Program-made: the position numbers and the translations under genes
In this document: positions 18,388 to 27,216 of the stretch, piece by piece
Layout: each line of letters opens with the position of its first letter
Numbering within the stretch: the first letter of the stretch is position 1
Notes under the pieces: model-generated
The model's input: the letters and a program-made list of their open reading frames with translations, nothing else
Databases searched by the model: none
What the model was told of the DNA's origin: nothing
NCBI RefSeq assembly: GCF_947500695.1
Contig: NZ_CANMSS010000002.1
Location: 558,001-622,000 of the forward strand
DNA: 64,000 bases
Source of the DNA: an uncultured Pseudoteredinibacter sp.
Lineage (GTDB): Bacteria; Pseudomonadota; Gammaproteobacteria; Pseudomonadales; Cellvibrionaceae
Reading direction: 5' to 3'

Positions 18388-19290
18388 TTGGATGTGAACG
18401 TAAATAAAGAGCTGCTTTCGATTGTGGTGAGTTATCAGCCAGATCTGGATCAGCTTAAAAACTTACTTGATTCTCTTGCGAAACAAAGTCATGTTTGTTT
18501 AGTCGATAACGGTTCTAGACAAGCTGAAGAGATCGCACAGCTAGCCGAAGATCGCGTACAGTTTTTTTTCCCTCAAGCTTTAAATATTGGTTTGGCTGAA
18601 GCCCTAAATTTGGGAATTCGATGCGCTGAGGAAGAGTCTTATCAGGCAGTATTGCTATTTGATCAAGATAGTACCCCCGTGGGTGATTACGCAGCTAATA
18701 TACTTGGTGTTTATGATAGCTTGCAGAGTGAAAGTCGTCACCGCTGTGCTGTAATAGGACCCCGCTTACTTGACCCTGAAACAGGTAGGGGGACAGACTT
18801 TAAGCTTTTTTCTGGCTTGGCAGCGAAGTCGGATAAGCAGCTAGACGAGTTGCTTGGTGTTTACGAAAGTAGTTTTGTCATCACTTCTGGTAGTTATATC
18901 CCCTTAGAGGTCATGAGGCGAGTTGGCCCAATGAAAAGCTCATACTTTATAGATAATATTGATCTAGAGTGGTGTTTTCGTGCAACTTCTTTGGGGTTTC
19001 TAGTGCTGGGGTGCGACGATGCGAGTCTGATTCACTCAATCGGCGAAAAGCAGGAAAATTCACTTTTTAAACGGCTAGGGTTTAAACATCACAACCCGAA
19101 AAGGTTTTACTACACAACAAGAAATAGAATCGACTTGTATCGACAGAATTACTCTCCCGTGGGTTGGAAGGTGAGAGATATAGCCCGCTTTGCTTTAAAA
19201 ACTTCGTTGCTTCTGTTGCTAAGTAAAGACCGAAAGCAAATTTGGCACTATACCAAACTTGCTTTTTGGGGCAGGCCAATTGAATGTTGA
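18388..19290 (+). CDS. Rhamnosyltransferase-like family 2 glycosyltransferase
   Basis: 300 residues matching the RfbF/rhamnosyltransferase branch of GT2: LLSIVVSYQPDLDQLKNLL, VDNGS, LNIGLAEALNLGI, LLFDQDSTP as the metal site, and FIDNIDLEWCFRA near the acceptor-binding base. It is likely to transfer rhamnose or a related deoxysugar to the exported chain. The start is uncertain between TTG 18388 and GTG 18394; there is no in-frame ATG near the conserved N-terminus. It is the last gene of the plus-strand glycan operon and converges with the next gene after an 8-base gap. Confidence 0.85.
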   Translation: MDVNVNKELLSIVVSYQPDLDQLKNLLDSLAKQSHVCLVDNGSRQAEEIAQLAEDRVQFFFPQALNIGLAEALNLGIRCAEEESYQAVLLFDQDSTPVGDYAANILGVYDSLQSESRHRCAVIGPRLLDPETGRGTDFKLFSGLAAKSDKQLDELLGVYESSFVITSGSYIPLEVMRRVGPMKSSYFIDNIDLEWCFRATSLGFLVLGCDDASLIHSIGEKQENSLFKRLGFKHHNPKRFYYTTRNRIDLYRQNYSPVGWKVRDIARFALKTSLLLLLSKDRKQIWHYTKLAFWGRPIEC

Positions 19291-19298
19291 CGGCCTGA

Positions 19299-21137
19299 TT
19301 ATAGCTGCATGCCCATCAGCTTACGTAGCTTTTTAATTGTAAAGGTTTCCTTCAATTGAAGCGCTTCTACATTATTTAGACCGGCTTTATTGCCACCCCC
19401 TATACAAAATTTATCAGTGGTTTTTTGGGGGGCAGTCGAAAAGTTGCTACATTGGTCGACCCATAAAAAGTGGGACTCGCTATCCAACTCTTCAATATGA
19501 TCTTGAAAGGACTTGTGCCCAGCAGATCTATGAAATTGGAATCTTGCAACTGTTCTTAAATTCGGTTTAACCTCTAATAAAACAGGTAGCTTCATATGGT
19601 GTTGTGCAAAAGAAATTTGCCTCTGCTTCAAATCGATAGTAGTGTTTCCGATTAATTGAGGAAAGCTCCAGAATTCGAGTAGGTCATTTCTCCACTTGGG
19701 CAATTTTTGAAAGATATTTCTCGCTTCTTGTTGGGGTTCCGAAAGAAGGCTCTGTCCGAGCCCTATAGATCCTTTTAAGTTCATGTGTTCAATTAATGTT
19801 GGGGCGATATCAAGAGCAGAACCGAGCTTTTCAACTTGGGCGCTATCTTTGCTTGAGTCGAAAATCATTAATAGGTTGTTTCTTGGTTTCTTTTTAAGAG
19901 TATCCCATGCCAAATTTTTCATAGCTAGGTGATCTGATGCCAGGACTACTATAGTATTATTAGCTGCGTCAGAATCGAGAATAGACTGAATGAACTCCGA
20001 TAGTAACTTGTCGCTACAATGAACAGAGTCGAGCATTGGATTTAGCCCATCCCGATAGCGTAAATTAGAACAGCTTTTAGAAATGTGACCTTTGGGGTGA
20101 TGGGTGTCTAAGGTAAGTGTAAAAATACCAAAAGGCTGCTTCTTGCTCGCGAGTTTCTTAAATCGTTTTTTCACCAGCTCTAGAAGTTGGTCGTCATAAA
20201 GGCCCCAGGCAGACAGCTTTTCGCCAGCTTCTCCCCTTGCTTTGAACTCGCTAAGACCATCAACTGCTTTGAAACCATGGCTTTTGAAGAATTTACCTTT
20301 TCCAGCAAACTCTAGCTTTGCTCCACCTAGAAACTCTAGTTGATAGCCATGGTCGGCTAACAAATCCCCGAGGCAAACAGCCCCAGGTAGAAACTCTTGC
20401 ATTCCCGACATGGAGTTTCCATGAGATGGTGTAACTAAAGGTATCCCACACTGGCTTGCAGTAATCCCAGCGATCGTCCAGCCAGTGCCATACACCTGTT
20501 TGATATTCGTAAACACGGATGCCTTTTTCTGTAGTTTGTTTAACCCTGGGGTCAAACCAGGAAAAAGGGACTCGTCAAAGTAATTCTGCTCTAAACTTTC
20601 CGCGTAGATGTATACAATGTTTTTTGCTTGTTTTGGTGTGGTACTTAATGTCGGCTTTACATAGTAGTTGTTAAAGTCCGATTGCTTTACTGGATTGCTT
20701 AGGCCTGAAAGTCTGTAAATATCGCTCAGGCTTGGATTGCTCAAGATGGCTGCAATTATGAGAGTAGCTGTCACCACACTTGCATATCTAGATGATCTAA
20801 TAGGGGATGCTATAAAAAAAGTATAAACAATCAATATCGCTATTAAGATAAGAGCAAAACTTCCCCAGATGATTATATCTAAATACTCAGCAAACCCGGC
20901 ACCACCTAAGCCATACTTCAGGTGGTAGATTGTAGCTTCGTCAATTCCGTTTCCGGTAAAAGAATCTGCCACTAAATAGGTGGTTATTAATACTACCCAG
21001 CAGCACGCGCCAGTAAAATATAATGCATTTAGGGCTTTTTTCGATTTGAAGTTAAGGCCAAGCAGTATTGCAGCACTAAATAAGAAGATGGAGCCAAAAA
21101 GGGAAAAATTGTACATCAAAGAAGATCCATTTCGCAT
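19299..21137 (-). CDS. Membrane sulfatase/phosphoglycerol-transferase family protein (MdoB/LTA-synthase-like)
   Basis: 612 residues: about five N-terminal membrane segments (to ~residue 145) and a large periplasmic alkaline-phosphatase-superfamily domain. Motifs fit the MdoB/LtaS branch: NIVYIYAESLEQNYFD with the metal-binding Glu, GTGWTIAGITASQCG with the nucleophile Thr, THHPKGH, and the metal site ASDHLAMKN. Relatives move phosphoglycerol or phosphoethanolamine from lipids to periplasmic or surface glycans, so it may decorate the polysaccharide made by the convergent operon. The start could also be the internal ATG at 21116; neither has a good Shine-Dalgarno. It is divergent from the HxlR gene. 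Confidence 0.83.
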   Translation of the reverse strand: MRNGSSLMYNFSLFGSIFLFSAAILLGLNFKSKKALNALYFTGACCWVVLITTYLVADSFTGNGIDEATIYHLKYGLGGAGFAEYLDIIIWGSFALILIAILIVYTFFIASPIRSSRYASVVTATLIIAAILSNPSLSDIYRLSGLSNPVKQSDFNNYYVKPTLSTTPKQAKNIVYIYAESLEQNYFDESLFPGLTPGLNKLQKKASVFTNIKQVYGTGWTIAGITASQCGIPLVTPSHGNSMSGMQEFLPGAVCLGDLLADHGYQLEFLGGAKLEFAGKGKFFKSHGFKAVDGLSEFKARGEAGEKLSAWGLYDDQLLELVKKRFKKLASKKQPFGIFTLTLDTHHPKGHISKSCSNLRYRDGLNPMLDSVHCSDKLLSEFIQSILDSDAANNTIVVLASDHLAMKNLAWDTLKKKPRNNLLMIFDSSKDSAQVEKLGSALDIAPTLIEHMNLKGSIGLGQSLLSEPQQEARNIFQKLPKWRNDLLEFWSFPQLIGNTTIDLKQRQISFAQHHMKLPVLLEVKPNLRTVARFQFHRSAGHKSFQDHIEELDSESHFLWVDQCSNFSTAPQKTTDKFCIGGGNKAGLNNVEALQLKETFTIKKLRKLMGMQL

Positions 21138-21234
21138 GGTAGTATGTTATTTTCGAGTTTGTCATTGTAATGCAATCTTAATATGTTACCAAAGCCTCAT
21201 TTTCATTTTGCCAAGGCTATTCAATGTCTTATAA

Positions 21235-21253
21235 TTAAGTATCTTAACTTAAG
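21235..21253 (+). promoter_or_regulatory. Palindromic half-site cluster before the HxlR gene
   Basis: TTAAG (21235-21239) and CTTAA (21243-21247) form an inverted repeat, and the same CTTAA forms a second palindrome with TTAAG at 21249-21253. The cluster overlaps the AAGGA Shine-Dalgarno of the HxlR gene and could be its autoregulatory operator. This is inference from symmetry and position only. Confidence 0.4.
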
Positions 21254-21262
21254 GACGTTTCA

Positions 21263-21772
21263 ATGCGCTGGAATGACATAGGCAATGAGACCTGCTCAGT
21301 ATCCCGAGCCCTTTCTGTAGTTGGGGATCGTTGGAGCCTATTGATTATTCGCAGTGCTTTCCTGAAAGCTCGCCGCTTCTCTGATTTTCAGTCTGATATC
21401 GGACTAACTAAACACCGCCTCTCTGACCGTCTAAACAAGCTAGTTGAGGAGGGGGTTTTTGAGAAGGTCTTATACCAAGAAAAGCCTCTGCGCTACGAAT
21501 ATTTGCTGACTGAAAAGGGGTTGGATCTCTATCCTATTATGCTTTCGCTCGTACAGTGGGGGGATCGCTGGATGGCAGGTGATGCTGGTGCGCCCATTGA
21601 GTATGAGCATAAAAGCTGTGGTCAGCGTATCAAGCCGGCTTATTTCTGCCCGGACTGCAAAGAGCCAATACGCCCCCAAGATATGCGCCCTGTAGCAGGG
21701 CCTGCCCTCAAAGATTTAGATCTTGATGAGCTCCGCCCTGGAGTTCGTGCTTTGGCGAAATCTAAAAAGTAA
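21263..21772 (+). CDS. HxlR-family winged-helix transcriptional regulator
   Basis: 169 residues. The first ~105 match the HxlR domain: CSVSRALSVVGDRWSLLIIRSAF, RRFSDFQSDIGLTKHRLSDRLNKL and a wing region. HxlR regulators are dimeric and often sense reactive electrophiles or oxidants through an N-terminal Cys, present here at about residue 11. The C-terminal extension (~115-169) contains CGQRIKPAYFCPDC, a Cys cluster that could bind zinc or act as a redox switch. It lies upstream of an SDR, a thioesterase and an acyl-CoA dehydrogenase and may control lipid or detoxification genes. Confidence 0.88.
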   Translation: MRWNDIGNETCSVSRALSVVGDRWSLLIIRSAFLKARRFSDFQSDIGLTKHRLSDRLNKLVEEGVFEKVLYQEKPLRYEYLLTEKGLDLYPIMLSLVQWGDRWMAGDAGAPIEYEHKSCGQRIKPAYFCPDCKEPIRPQDMRPVAGPALKDLDLDELRPGVRALAKSKK

Positions 21773-21886
21773 GCCCTTATAACTCGACAGGCGATTTCGT
21801 TTTCAGCTTGATCTAAGTAAAGGGTTGCAAAATGGAACCTTGTGTTTAATGATATCTTTCATTCAGCGAATTGCATAGGTGAGATG

Positions 21887-22618
21887 ATGACTGAGAAACA
21901 AGAAGTCGCTTTAGTGGTTGGGGCAGGCGATGCAATTGGAAGTGCCATAGCTAGGCGCTTTGCCGAAGAGGGTTATACGGTTGTCGCGGTGCGACGCAAT
22001 GGCGACAAATTGCAATCGCTGGTATCCGAAATCGAAGCTGCTGGCGGTAATGCTCACGGCTGGTCGGTGGATGCCCGTGATGAAGAGGCCATCATTGCTC
22101 TATTTGCTCGTATCGAATCTGAGGTCGGGCCATTGGCAGTTACCGTGTTTAATGTGGGCGCCAATGTACCCATGAAGATCTTAGAAACCAGTAGCCGTAA
22201 GTTTTCTAAAATATGGGAAATGGCTTGTTTTGGCGGCTTCCTAACAGGTCGTGAAGCGGCCAAAACCATGTTGCCTCGTGGCAAGGGCACAATAATCTTT
22301 ACTGGTGCTACGGCCAGTGTGCGCGGCGCAGCAGGCTTTGCCGCTTTTGCCAGTGCTAAACATGGTTTGCGAGCTCTGGCCCAAAGCATGGCTAGGGAAC
22401 TGGCGCCCGAAAATATTCATGTGGCCCATGTCGTTATCGATGCAGCAGTAGATACCCAGTGGATTCGTGAAAACCTCTTAGCTCATAAACAAGAGCGCCC
22501 AGCTGATGACATCGTGCAACCAAGTTCGATTGCTGAGGCCTATGTACAGTTACACCGTCAGCCTAGAGATGCTTGGACTTTTGAAATGGATCTGCGGCCT
22601 TGGGTCGAAACTTGGTAG
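21887..22618 (+). CDS. Short-chain dehydrogenase/reductase
   Basis: About 243 residues. The glycine motif is altered to VGAGDAIGSAIARRF (classical TGxxxGIG has become VGAGDAIG), the mid-sheet motif is NVGAN, and the usual active-site Tyr has become Phe: FASAKHGL stands where YxxxK is expected. The Lys is retained. This points to a divergent SDR subfamily with weak or different chemistry. ATG 21887 is preferred because TAGGTGAG precedes it at a good distance; ATG 21884 and GTG 21842 are also in frame. It follows the HxlR regulator by about 115 bases. Confidence 0.8.
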   Translation: MTEKQEVALVVGAGDAIGSAIARRFAEEGYTVVAVRRNGDKLQSLVSEIEAAGGNAHGWSVDARDEEAIIALFARIESEVGPLAVTVFNVGANVPMKILETSSRKFSKIWEMACFGGFLTGREAAKTMLPRGKGTIIFTGATASVRGAAGFAAFASAKHGLRALAQSMARELAPENIHVAHVVIDAAVDTQWIRENLLAHKQERPADDIVQPSSIAEAYVQLHRQPRDAWTFEMDLRPWVETW

Positions 22619-22816
22619 CGTTTATAGTCTTGGTGAATACTGACAATTTATTGCTGTTTGATTGCTTGTTCTTTTCTATGAGGCTCAGTAAAGTGAGCCT
22701 TCTCGTTTCTTCTGCCTTGCCCGATTTAAAAAGCACTAAGACTTTAGCAAGTTGAAGCCTTGATCACACGGCTTTGAAGACGTGCCCCATAGTAATATAA
22801 ACAGTGAATGTAGCCG

Positions 22817-23677
22817 ATGTACAAATTGAATCAATTGCTAGACACTTTAGAAGTCGAGCAACTGGATAAGTACCTTTTTCGTGGTACTTCCTTACCGCTA
22901 GCCTTGCCCCGTGTGTACGGCGGCCAAGTATTGGCGCAAGCAATCAATGCTGCTGCGCGCACTATTGAAAGTGATCGCCAGCCACACTCAATGCACGCCT
23001 ATTTTTTACGCCCAGGTGACGCCAAGCGTCCCATTATTTTTGATGTCGATCCTATTCGAGATGGCGGCAGCTTTAATACCCGCAGAGTCGTGGCTAAGCA
23101 AAATGGCGCCGCTATTTTTAATTGCTCCATTTCTTTCCAGAAAGTAGAGCAGGGTTTAGAGCATCAAATGGATCTCCCTGCTGGCACACCTATGCCGGAT
23201 GAGTTGGAAAGTGATCAGCTTCGCACTGAGCGTATTTATGCGGGGCACGCCGATAAAAGTGCCCCCTTTATTTTTCCGCTAAGCATGGTTGATATCCGCT
23301 CCACCCAACCCCAGCACCCAATCGATCCCGAACCAGCTGAACCAGAACATGGATTTTGGTTTCGCTTTAACGGAAAGTTAGCGGATAACGATAATATTCA
23401 TCGCACCCTATTAACTTATATTTCTGATTATAAGTTGATGACTACGGGGCTAAGGCCACATCGTGTGCCGGGATTGATGGAGAAGATACAGGGCGCGAGC
23501 CTGGATCATTCCATGTGGTTTCACAATGCCGTGCGAGTTGATGAGTGGATCTACTATCATTTGGATAGCCCCAAAAGTGGCGGTAGCCGCGCCTTCAATC
23601 GCGGTAGCTTTTACAGCCACGATGGCCAGTTGCTAGCCTCTACAGCCCAAGAAGGCTTGATTCGAGTGCGAGATTAA
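22817..23677 (+). CDS. tesB: Acyl-CoA thioesterase II (TesB)
   Basis: 286 residues, the standard length for TesB, a cytoplasmic double-hotdog thioesterase that hydrolyses medium- and long-chain acyl-CoA. Family signatures visible are FRGTSLPLALPRVYGGQVLAQA (split here by the known gap), HSMHAYFLRPGD, the second-hotdog LLTYISDYKLM with a catalytic Asp, and SLDHSMWFH near the C-terminus. It stands before an acyl-CoA dehydrogenase gene, consistent with fatty-acid turnover. No operator was seen upstream. Confidence 0.93.
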   Translation: MYKLNQLLDTLEVEQLDKYLFRGTSLPLALPRVYGGQVLAQAINAAARTIESDRQPHSMHAYFLRPGDAKRPIIFDVDPIRDGGSFNTRRVVAKQNGAAIFNCSISFQKVEQGLEHQMDLPAGTPMPDELESDQLRTERIYAGHADKSAPFIFPLSMVDIRSTQPQHPIDPEPAEPEHGFWFRFNGKLADNDNIHRTLLTYISDYKLMTTGLRPHRVPGLMEKIQGASLDHSMWFHNAVRVDEWIYYHLDSPKSGGSRAFNRGSFYSHDGQLLASTAQEGLIRVRD

Positions 23678-23795
23678 GGCAACGATTGGTAGTTTTCGTC
23701 TCTCGCTTGAAAAACTTTGCCATGGTGGGCTTTGCTTTGCTGCCTTTATTATGGGGGCTTAGGCCCTAATAAAATGCTAAATAAGGAGCGCCACC

Positions 23796-24956
23796 ATGAG
23801 AGTTTTTACCGAAGAGCAGGCCATGTTTCGCGAGGCCTATCGCAAGTTTTTAGAACAAGAAATTAGTCCTCACATGGAGCGCTGGCGCGAGCAGGAAATT
23901 GTTGATCGCGAGGCATTCCTAAAAGCTGGTGAGCAAGGCTTCTTGATGATTTGGCCAGATGAAGAATATGGCGGTATGGGCGATCGCGATTTTCGTTATG
24001 AGCAAATCATTATCGAAGAAAATGCACGTGCCGGTACCGGTGAGTGGTTCGCGACGCTGCATAGCCGTTTAGTTGGCCCCTATTTAGATCACTTTGGGAA
24101 TGAAGAGCAGAAAAAGCGCTTTTTACCGCCTTGTGTTCGAGGTGAAAAAATTCTTGCTATCGCAATGACCGAGCCTGACGCGGGTAGCGATCTAGCCGGC
24201 ATGCGCAGTACCTTAAAGCCCGATGGTGACGACTTTATTCTTAATGGTTCAAAGACCTATATCTCCAACGGTATTAATGCGGACCTCATTATCGTTGCGG
24301 CAAAGAACGACCCTGAAAACAATCCACATGCCATGACTCTAGTCGTTGTGGAACGAGATATGGAAGGTTTCGAGCGTGGCCGTAATCTCGATAAAATGGG
24401 TATGAAGGCCCAGGATACCGCCGAGCTATTTTTTAATAATGTGCGCATTCCCAAAGACAATGTTTTGGGTGAACCAGGTCATGGCTTCTTCTATTTAATG
24501 CAAGGTTTAGCAGAAGAGCGTTTGATTGCAGCCGTTGGGTCAACGGCGAATGCTCGTCGGGCATTTGATTTGACGCGTCAGTTTGTGATGGAGCGAAAGG
24601 TTTTCGGTAAGCCACTTTCCCATATGCAAAACACTCAATTTACCATGGCGGAAATGGATGCAGAGATCGATATCATGCAGGCCTATGTAGATACTTGTGT
24701 AACCCTGCATAATAAAGGTGAGCTAAGTGTCAATATGGCGGCTAAGGCAAAATTACAGGCCAGCGAAATTGAAGGCCGCATGTTGGATTTGGGCGTACAG
24801 CTTCACGGCGGAGCCGGCTATATGAAAGAGTACCCAATTTGTAACATGTTCACCGATGCCCGCATCAATCGCATATTGGCAGGTAGTTCAGAGATCATGA
24901 AGTTGATCATTGGCAGAGATGTGTTCTCTGAGAATTATCAAAGCATTCTAGATTAA
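23796..24956 (+). CDS. Acyl-CoA dehydrogenase, long-chain/isovaleryl-type active site
   Basis: 386 residues, the canonical FAD-dependent acyl-CoA dehydrogenase length. Motifs are AMTEPDAGSDLAGM (FAD/substrate), LNGSKTYISNG, and the C-terminal ARINRILAGSSEIMK. The position that carries the catalytic Glu in short/medium-chain enzymes (EGT) is Ala here (AGS). A Glu is available in LAEERLIAAVGS, the place used in long-chain and isovaleryl-CoA dehydrogenases, so that Glu is the likely base. The enzyme makes trans-2-enoyl-CoA and passes electrons to ETF. A strong AAGGAG precedes the start. Confidence 0.92.
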   Translation: MRVFTEEQAMFREAYRKFLEQEISPHMERWREQEIVDREAFLKAGEQGFLMIWPDEEYGGMGDRDFRYEQIIIEENARAGTGEWFATLHSRLVGPYLDHFGNEEQKKRFLPPCVRGEKILAIAMTEPDAGSDLAGMRSTLKPDGDDFILNGSKTYISNGINADLIIVAAKNDPENNPHAMTLVVVERDMEGFERGRNLDKMGMKAQDTAELFFNNVRIPKDNVLGEPGHGFFYLMQGLAEERLIAAVGSTANARRAFDLTRQFVMERKVFGKPLSHMQNTQFTMAEMDAEIDIMQAYVDTCVTLHNKGELSVNMAAKAKLQASEIEGRMLDLGVQLHGGAGYMKEYPICNMFTDARINRILAGSSEIMKLIIGRDVFSENYQSILD

Positions 24957-24981
24957 GTCTAAATTTCTTAATTACTGCTCA

Positions 24982-25032
24982 GTTTTGTCTAGGCTAAATT
25001 CTTAAAAGTTAGACAAAACCGAGACTTTGTCT
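24982..25032 (+). promoter_or_regulatory. Inverted-repeat cluster upstream of hemH (three half-sites)
   Basis: A perfect 10-bp inverted repeat pairs GTTTTGTCTA (24982-24991) with TAGACAAAAC (25010-25019). A third half-site TTTGTCT (25026-25032) can pair with the same middle arm, so two mutually exclusive hairpins are possible. The 10-mer also occurs at 30025-30034 upstream of the MerR-family gene. It is either a repressor operator or an RNA switch before hemH. Confidence 0.5.
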
Positions 25033-25102
25033 CAATTCCCTTGAGTTAAGACGGGCTGTGTACAACTATTTCAGTGTAATCACTGAATTGGAGCACAGCC
25101 CC

Positions 25103-26170
25103 GTGGCTTTTTTAGCTGAAACCTCGAATCCACATCAAAAAGCCTCGGCTGCCCCGGTTACGGTTTTGCTATGCAATCTTGGCACTCCTGAGACAGCAAC
25201 AAGCTCAGCCCTGCGACCTTACTTGAAACAGTTTCTAAGTGATCCAAGGGTTGTTGAGGTGCCACGAATAATTTGGTGGTTTATTTTGAGATTGTTCATT
25301 TTGCCGTTTCGTCCTAAGGCTTCTGCGAAACTGTATCAGCAGGTCTGGACCAATGAGGGCTCACCTCTGCTTGTCACCTCTAAGGCGCAGCAGAAGCTTT
25401 TACAAAATAGCCTAGACTCGGTATATGGCAGCGGGCAGTATCATGTGGAACTGGCGATGAATTATGGTGCGCCATCCTTCGAGCAGGCGATTGCTAAACA
25501 GCGCCAGAGCTTTAGTAATAAGCTAATCGTTTTGCCTTTATACCCGCAGTACAGCGGGGCCACTACAGCATCAGCTTTTGATGCTTTAAGTGCCGAGCTG
25601 CAACATTCGCGTTGGGTTCCTAGCTTGAAGTTCATTAATAGTTACCATGATCACCCGCTTTACATTCAGGCGTTAAAGCAATCGGTAATCCGCCATTTCG
25701 AGAAACATGGTCGCCCAGATAAGCTTATTCTTTCCTATCACGGAACCCCCAAAGCCTACCTAGACAAGGGTGACCCTTATCATTGTTTCTGTATGAAAAC
25801 CTCCCGCTTATTGGCCGAGACCCTAGAGCTTAAAGAGTCTGAATATGAAACCACATTCCAGTCCCGATTTGGCAAGCAGGAATGGTTGCAACCTTATACG
25901 GATATTCGTTTACAGCAGTTGCCTGCTGAGGGCGCGAAGAAGTTAGCCATTATATGCCCAGGGTTTTCTGCCGACTGTTTGGAAACCCTAGAAGAAATTC
26001 TGGTGGAAAACAAAGAAGTGTTTTTGTCTTCCGGTGGTGAAAGCTATGAATACATACCCTGCTTAAACGAGCAGGGCAGTCATATCGAATTAATGCGTTG
26101 TTTAGTTGAGGAAAATGCATTTGTAGATCATCAAAGCACATTGCCAAAGATAGTAGATCGTGTTGCTTGA
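25103..26170 (+). CDS. hemH: Ferrochelatase
   Basis: About 355 residues. Ferrochelatase inserts Fe2+ into protoporphyrin IX, the last step of haem synthesis, and so limits a strong photosensitiser. Recognised segments: TVLLCNLGTPETATSSALRP near the N-terminus, LPLYPQYSGATTASAFD, the catalytic His in LSYHGTPKAYLDKGDPYHC, and the Glu-containing CPGFSADCLETLEEI. GTG 25103 is chosen because GGAG lies about 11 bases upstream; a GTG at 25058 is in frame but adds a non-conserved leader. It is preceded by an inverted-repeat cluster and followed by ybgA-like and photolyase genes, which fits co-regulation by light. Confidence 0.92.
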   Translation: MAFLAETSNPHQKASAAPVTVLLCNLGTPETATSSALRPYLKQFLSDPRVVEVPRIIWWFILRLFILPFRPKASAKLYQQVWTNEGSPLLVTSKAQQKLLQNSLDSVYGSGQYHVELAMNYGAPSFEQAIAKQRQSFSNKLIVLPLYPQYSGATTASAFDALSAELQHSRWVPSLKFINSYHDHPLYIQALKQSVIRHFEKHGRPDKLILSYHGTPKAYLDKGDPYHCFCMKTSRLLAETLELKESEYETTFQSRFGKQEWLQPYTDIRLQQLPAEGAKKLAIICPGFSADCLETLEEILVENKEVFLSSGGESYEYIPCLNEQGSHIELMRCLVEENAFVDHQSTLPKIVDRVA

Positions 26171-26256
26171 AGCGGTGAAAACTCGCTAAGGTTTCTTGAG
26201 CATAACTTCCGGAGCTTAGCAATTGGTTTTTAGTTACGGTAAAGAAGGGGAATATC

Positions 26257-27207
26257 ATGAGTTATAAAATTCGAGTTGGTATTAGCGCCTGTTTGCTGGG
26301 TCAAGAGGTTCGTTACAATGGCGGTCACTGCCAATCAATTTTGTGCTTGAAGACTTTGAGTGAATTTTTCGAGTATAGAACTTTTTGTCCAGAAGTTGCT
26401 GCTGGATTTTCGATACCACGTCCCACTATGCGTTTAACCGGAGATCCTGCAAAACCAAAGCTAAGCTATAGCGATGATCATAGTGTTGATGTCAGTGATA
26501 AATTGATTGCGGCAAGCCAAGAAGTTATGCCTGCCATGAAAGACCTGTATGGTTATATTTTGATGAAGAACTCTCCAAGCTGTGGTATGGAAAGGATCAA
26601 GGTTTACCAAGATAATGGTCATCCACATATGAAAAAGCGTGACGGCCTATTCACCGAACAGCTGCGCAAATCCTACCCCAATATGCCAATCGAGGAAGAG
26701 GGGCGCTTAAATGACAAGCCTCTTTATGAGAATTTTGTATTGCGGGTGTTTTGTTATCATGAGTGGCGAGAGCAGGTCTATAAGAATGTCAGTAAAGCTG
26801 CCATTATTAAGTTCCATAGTCGTCACAAATTTATTCTTCAGGCCCATAATTATGATAAAACCGTAGCGCTCGGTCGAATGCTGGCGAGTATCCATAAGAT
26901 GGACTTAGTGGAGGTTGCTCAGGATTATGAGCAGCGTTTTATGGAAATTCTGGCTAAGCCAGCGAGTAAGGCTGGCCACTGCAATGTTATGATGCATATT
27001 CTAGGCTTTCTGAAAAAGACAGTTGATAGCCAGTCGCGTCAGGATCTTATTACGGTTATCAAGCGTTATAGAAAGGGTGAAATTCCTTTAATTACACCCA
27101 TTACATTGCTAAAGCACTATACGCCTAGATTCGGCGGTGACTATATTAATTCGCAAAGCTATTTTGACCCTTACCCAGGGTCTTTGGGTTTGAGAAATAC
27201 TCTTTAG
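26257..27207 (+). CDS. DUF523-DUF1722 (YbgA-like) protein
   Basis: 316 residues. Residues 1-~150 are a DUF523 domain (IRVGISACLLGQEVRYNGGH and MKNSPSCGMERI, with conserved Cys). Residues ~165-305 are DUF1722, the YbgA domain (VLRVFCYHEW, KFHSRHKFILQAHN). In E. coli ybgA lies directly before phr; the same order is kept here, with only nine bases between the two genes. Function is unproven; a supporting role in DNA repair or light response has been inferred from linkage alone. GAAGGGGAA gives a strong Shine-Dalgarno. Confidence 0.9.
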   Translation: MSYKIRVGISACLLGQEVRYNGGHCQSILCLKTLSEFFEYRTFCPEVAAGFSIPRPTMRLTGDPAKPKLSYSDDHSVDVSDKLIAASQEVMPAMKDLYGYILMKNSPSCGMERIKVYQDNGHPHMKKRDGLFTEQLRKSYPNMPIEEEGRLNDKPLYENFVLRVFCYHEWREQVYKNVSKAAIIKFHSRHKFILQAHNYDKTVALGRMLASIHKMDLVEVAQDYEQRFMEILAKPASKAGHCNVMMHILGFLKKTVDSQSRQDLITVIKRYRKGEIPLITPITLLKHYTPRFGGDYINSQSYFDPYPGSLGLRNTL

Positions 27208-27216
27208 GTTTGAGAT

